Assembly (NCBI GenBank): GCA_017889745.1
Contig: JAGGAG010000164.1
Coordinates: 1 to 5,435, forward strand
Reading direction: 5' to 3'
Origin: Gemmatimonadota bacterium
Lineage (GTDB): Bacteria; Gemmatimonadota; Gemmatimonadetes; Gemmatimonadales; GWC2-71-9
Length of the DNA: 5,435 nucleotides
The stretch's first letter is position 1. The number at the start of each line of letters is the position of its first letter. Below, piece by piece: positions 4,757 through 5,435 of the stretch. The position numbers and the translations under genes are program-made. Below the pieces are notes generated by a model. The model saw only the letters and a program-made list of their open reading frames with translations. It did no database searches and was not told the origin of the DNA.

Positions 4757-5435
4757 GCCACTCGGAGGTGCAGTCGGCAATCCACGGGGTGCCCAGCCGG
4801 CATGCGGCGGGCACCCCGTCGCGCTTGTCTGATACGGGCATCGCGGCCGCACTCGGCGACCTCGAGTTCGACGAGGTGCTGGCCGCGGTGGCAGGACACG
4901 CGGCAGGTCCGCTGGGAGTGGCGCGGGTGCGCGAACGCCGGCCGTCCGCCGACCTGGCCTGGATCCGGGAAGAACTCGCCCTGGTCGGTGAAGTGGCTGC
5001 CGTGTTCCGCCGGGGTGACAAGCTCGTGGCCGAGCCGGTGCCCGACCTGTCCCGCGCGCTGGCGCGCCTCCGTATCGATGGCTCGGTACTGGAGTTGCCC
5101 GAACTGCGGGACCTGCGAGTGGTACTGAACGCAGCCCGGCTGGTCGAGGCCGAGCTTCGCCGCATAGCCGACCAGGCCCCGCGCGCCGCCGCACTCACGG
5201 TGGCGTTGCCCGACAAGGCGATCGACCGCCGGCTCGAGCTGTCGGTCGGCGATGACGGCGAGTTGCTCGATACGGCGAGCCCGGCGCTTGCCGCGGCCAG
5301 GCGCGAGATTCAGGCGGCGAGGCAGCGGCTGGTGAAACGCCTGGAGGGAATCCTCCGGGGCCTCGACGCCCAGGCCACGATCAAGGACGCGGGGGTGACC
5401 GTGCGCGGGGGCCGGTATGTGATCCCGGTACGCCG
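4753..5435 (+). CDS. mutS2: MutS2 family ATPase, N-terminal part (runs off window)
   Basis: MutS2 proteins are MutS-like ATPases lacking the mismatch-recognition domain and usually carrying a C-terminal Smr nuclease domain. They are linked to suppression of recombination and, in Bacillus, to rescue of collided ribosomes. Only 227 codons plus two bases lie in the window, so the ATPase and Smr parts cannot be seen. What is visible matches the core/lever region: LGDLEFDEVLAAVAG (34-48), GPLGVARVRERRPS (52-65), LELPELRDLRVVLNAARL (113-130), DDGELLDTASPALAAARREI (167-186) and VTVRGGRYVIPVR (215-227) reaching the edge. The GTG overlaps the yqeY stop (GTGA). Residues 1-30 form a non-conserved extension, and their DNA contains a strong inverted repeat, so the true start could be the TTG at 4825. 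MutS proper is excluded because the protein opens directly with this core-type sequence. Confidence 0.9.
   Translation, partial: MSHSEVQSAIHGVPSRHAAGTPSRLSDTGIAAALGDLEFDEVLAAVAGHAAGPLGVARVRERRPSADLAWIREELALVGEVAAVFRRGDKLVAEPVPDLSRALARLRIDGSVLELPELRDLRVVLNAARLVEAELRRIADQAPRAAALTVALPDKAIDRRLELSVGDDGELLDTASPALAAARREIQAARQRLVKRLEGILRGLDAQATIKDAGVTVRGGRYVIPVR
4784..4819. repeat. Long perfect inverted repeat at start of mutS2
   Basis: ACGGGGTGCCC (4784-4794) is exactly complementary to GGGCACCCCGT (4809-4819). Inside, GCCG (4796-4799) pairs with CGGC (4805-4808) after a single bulged A at 4795, leaving a 5-base loop GCATG. The result is a 15-bp GC-rich hairpin with one bulge. It falls in codons 11-23 of the annotated mutS2, in the part that is not conserved. 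No U-run follows directly, only CGCGCTTGTCT. Confidence 0.7.

Noticed and set aside
4825..4853. Internal promoter starting with TTGTCT (4825) in mutS2
   Set aside because: At 17-base spacing the -10 position reads CGCACT, with no match worth reporting.
4220..5194. Minus-strand open frame of 324 codons opposite yqeY and mutS2
   Set aside because: Pro/Arg-rich shadow; the plus strand carries family-like YqeY and MutS2 sequence throughout.
4840..5200. GCACTC fragments in mutS2 as CIRCE half-sites
   Set aside because: Neither is followed by the GAGTGC partner after nine bases, and neither lies upstream of a heat-shock gene.

Overview
This window is GC-rich (about two thirds or more G+C by eye) and carries seven plus-strand bacterial protein genes packed nose to tail. 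It starts just upstream of hrcA and runs off the right edge inside mutS2. The order is hrcA, dnaJ, prmA, rsmE, a HIT-family hydrolase, a GatB/YqeY-domain gene and mutS2 (5' part only). No mobile element, CRISPR array, tRNA or rRNA was found. The order hrcA-dnaJ-prmA-rsmE followed by yqeY resembles the heat-shock and translation cluster of Firmicutes such as Bacillus, but the base composition and the wording of several protein motifs point to another phylum. Gemmatimonadota is my best guess; this is inference from memory of those proteins, not a database result.

Region by region: bases 1-69 hold an 8-bp GC hairpin, perhaps the tail of an upstream gene, and a weak promoter-like pair whose start would fall almost on the hrcA ATG. 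Bases 70-3799 are four tightly coupled genes: two 4-base stop/start overlaps, then a directly abutting stop and start. The HIT gene follows after 23 bases and probably belongs to the same transcript. Bases 4171-4315 are the only sizeable gap. It has a promoter-like pair with 17-base spacing, a leader that can fold, and a short hairpin followed by five T's. Then come yqeY and mutS2, again overlapping by 4 bases, with a long perfect inverted repeat at the very start of mutS2.

Functionally the first unit joins the heat-shock repressor HrcA to the Hsp40 co-chaperone DnaJ and to two translation-apparatus modifiers: PrmA (methylates ribosomal protein L11) and RsmE (methylates U1498 of 16S rRNA). 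The second unit pairs a protein resembling the tRNA-amidotransferase-associated YqeY family with MutS2, a nucleic-acid-acting ATPase. I see no clear new biological system. The points deserving a second look are regulatory or comparative: genes missing from the familiar order (grpE and dnaK between hrcA and dnaJ, rpsU before yqeY), the leader before yqeY, and the hairpin inside the start of mutS2.
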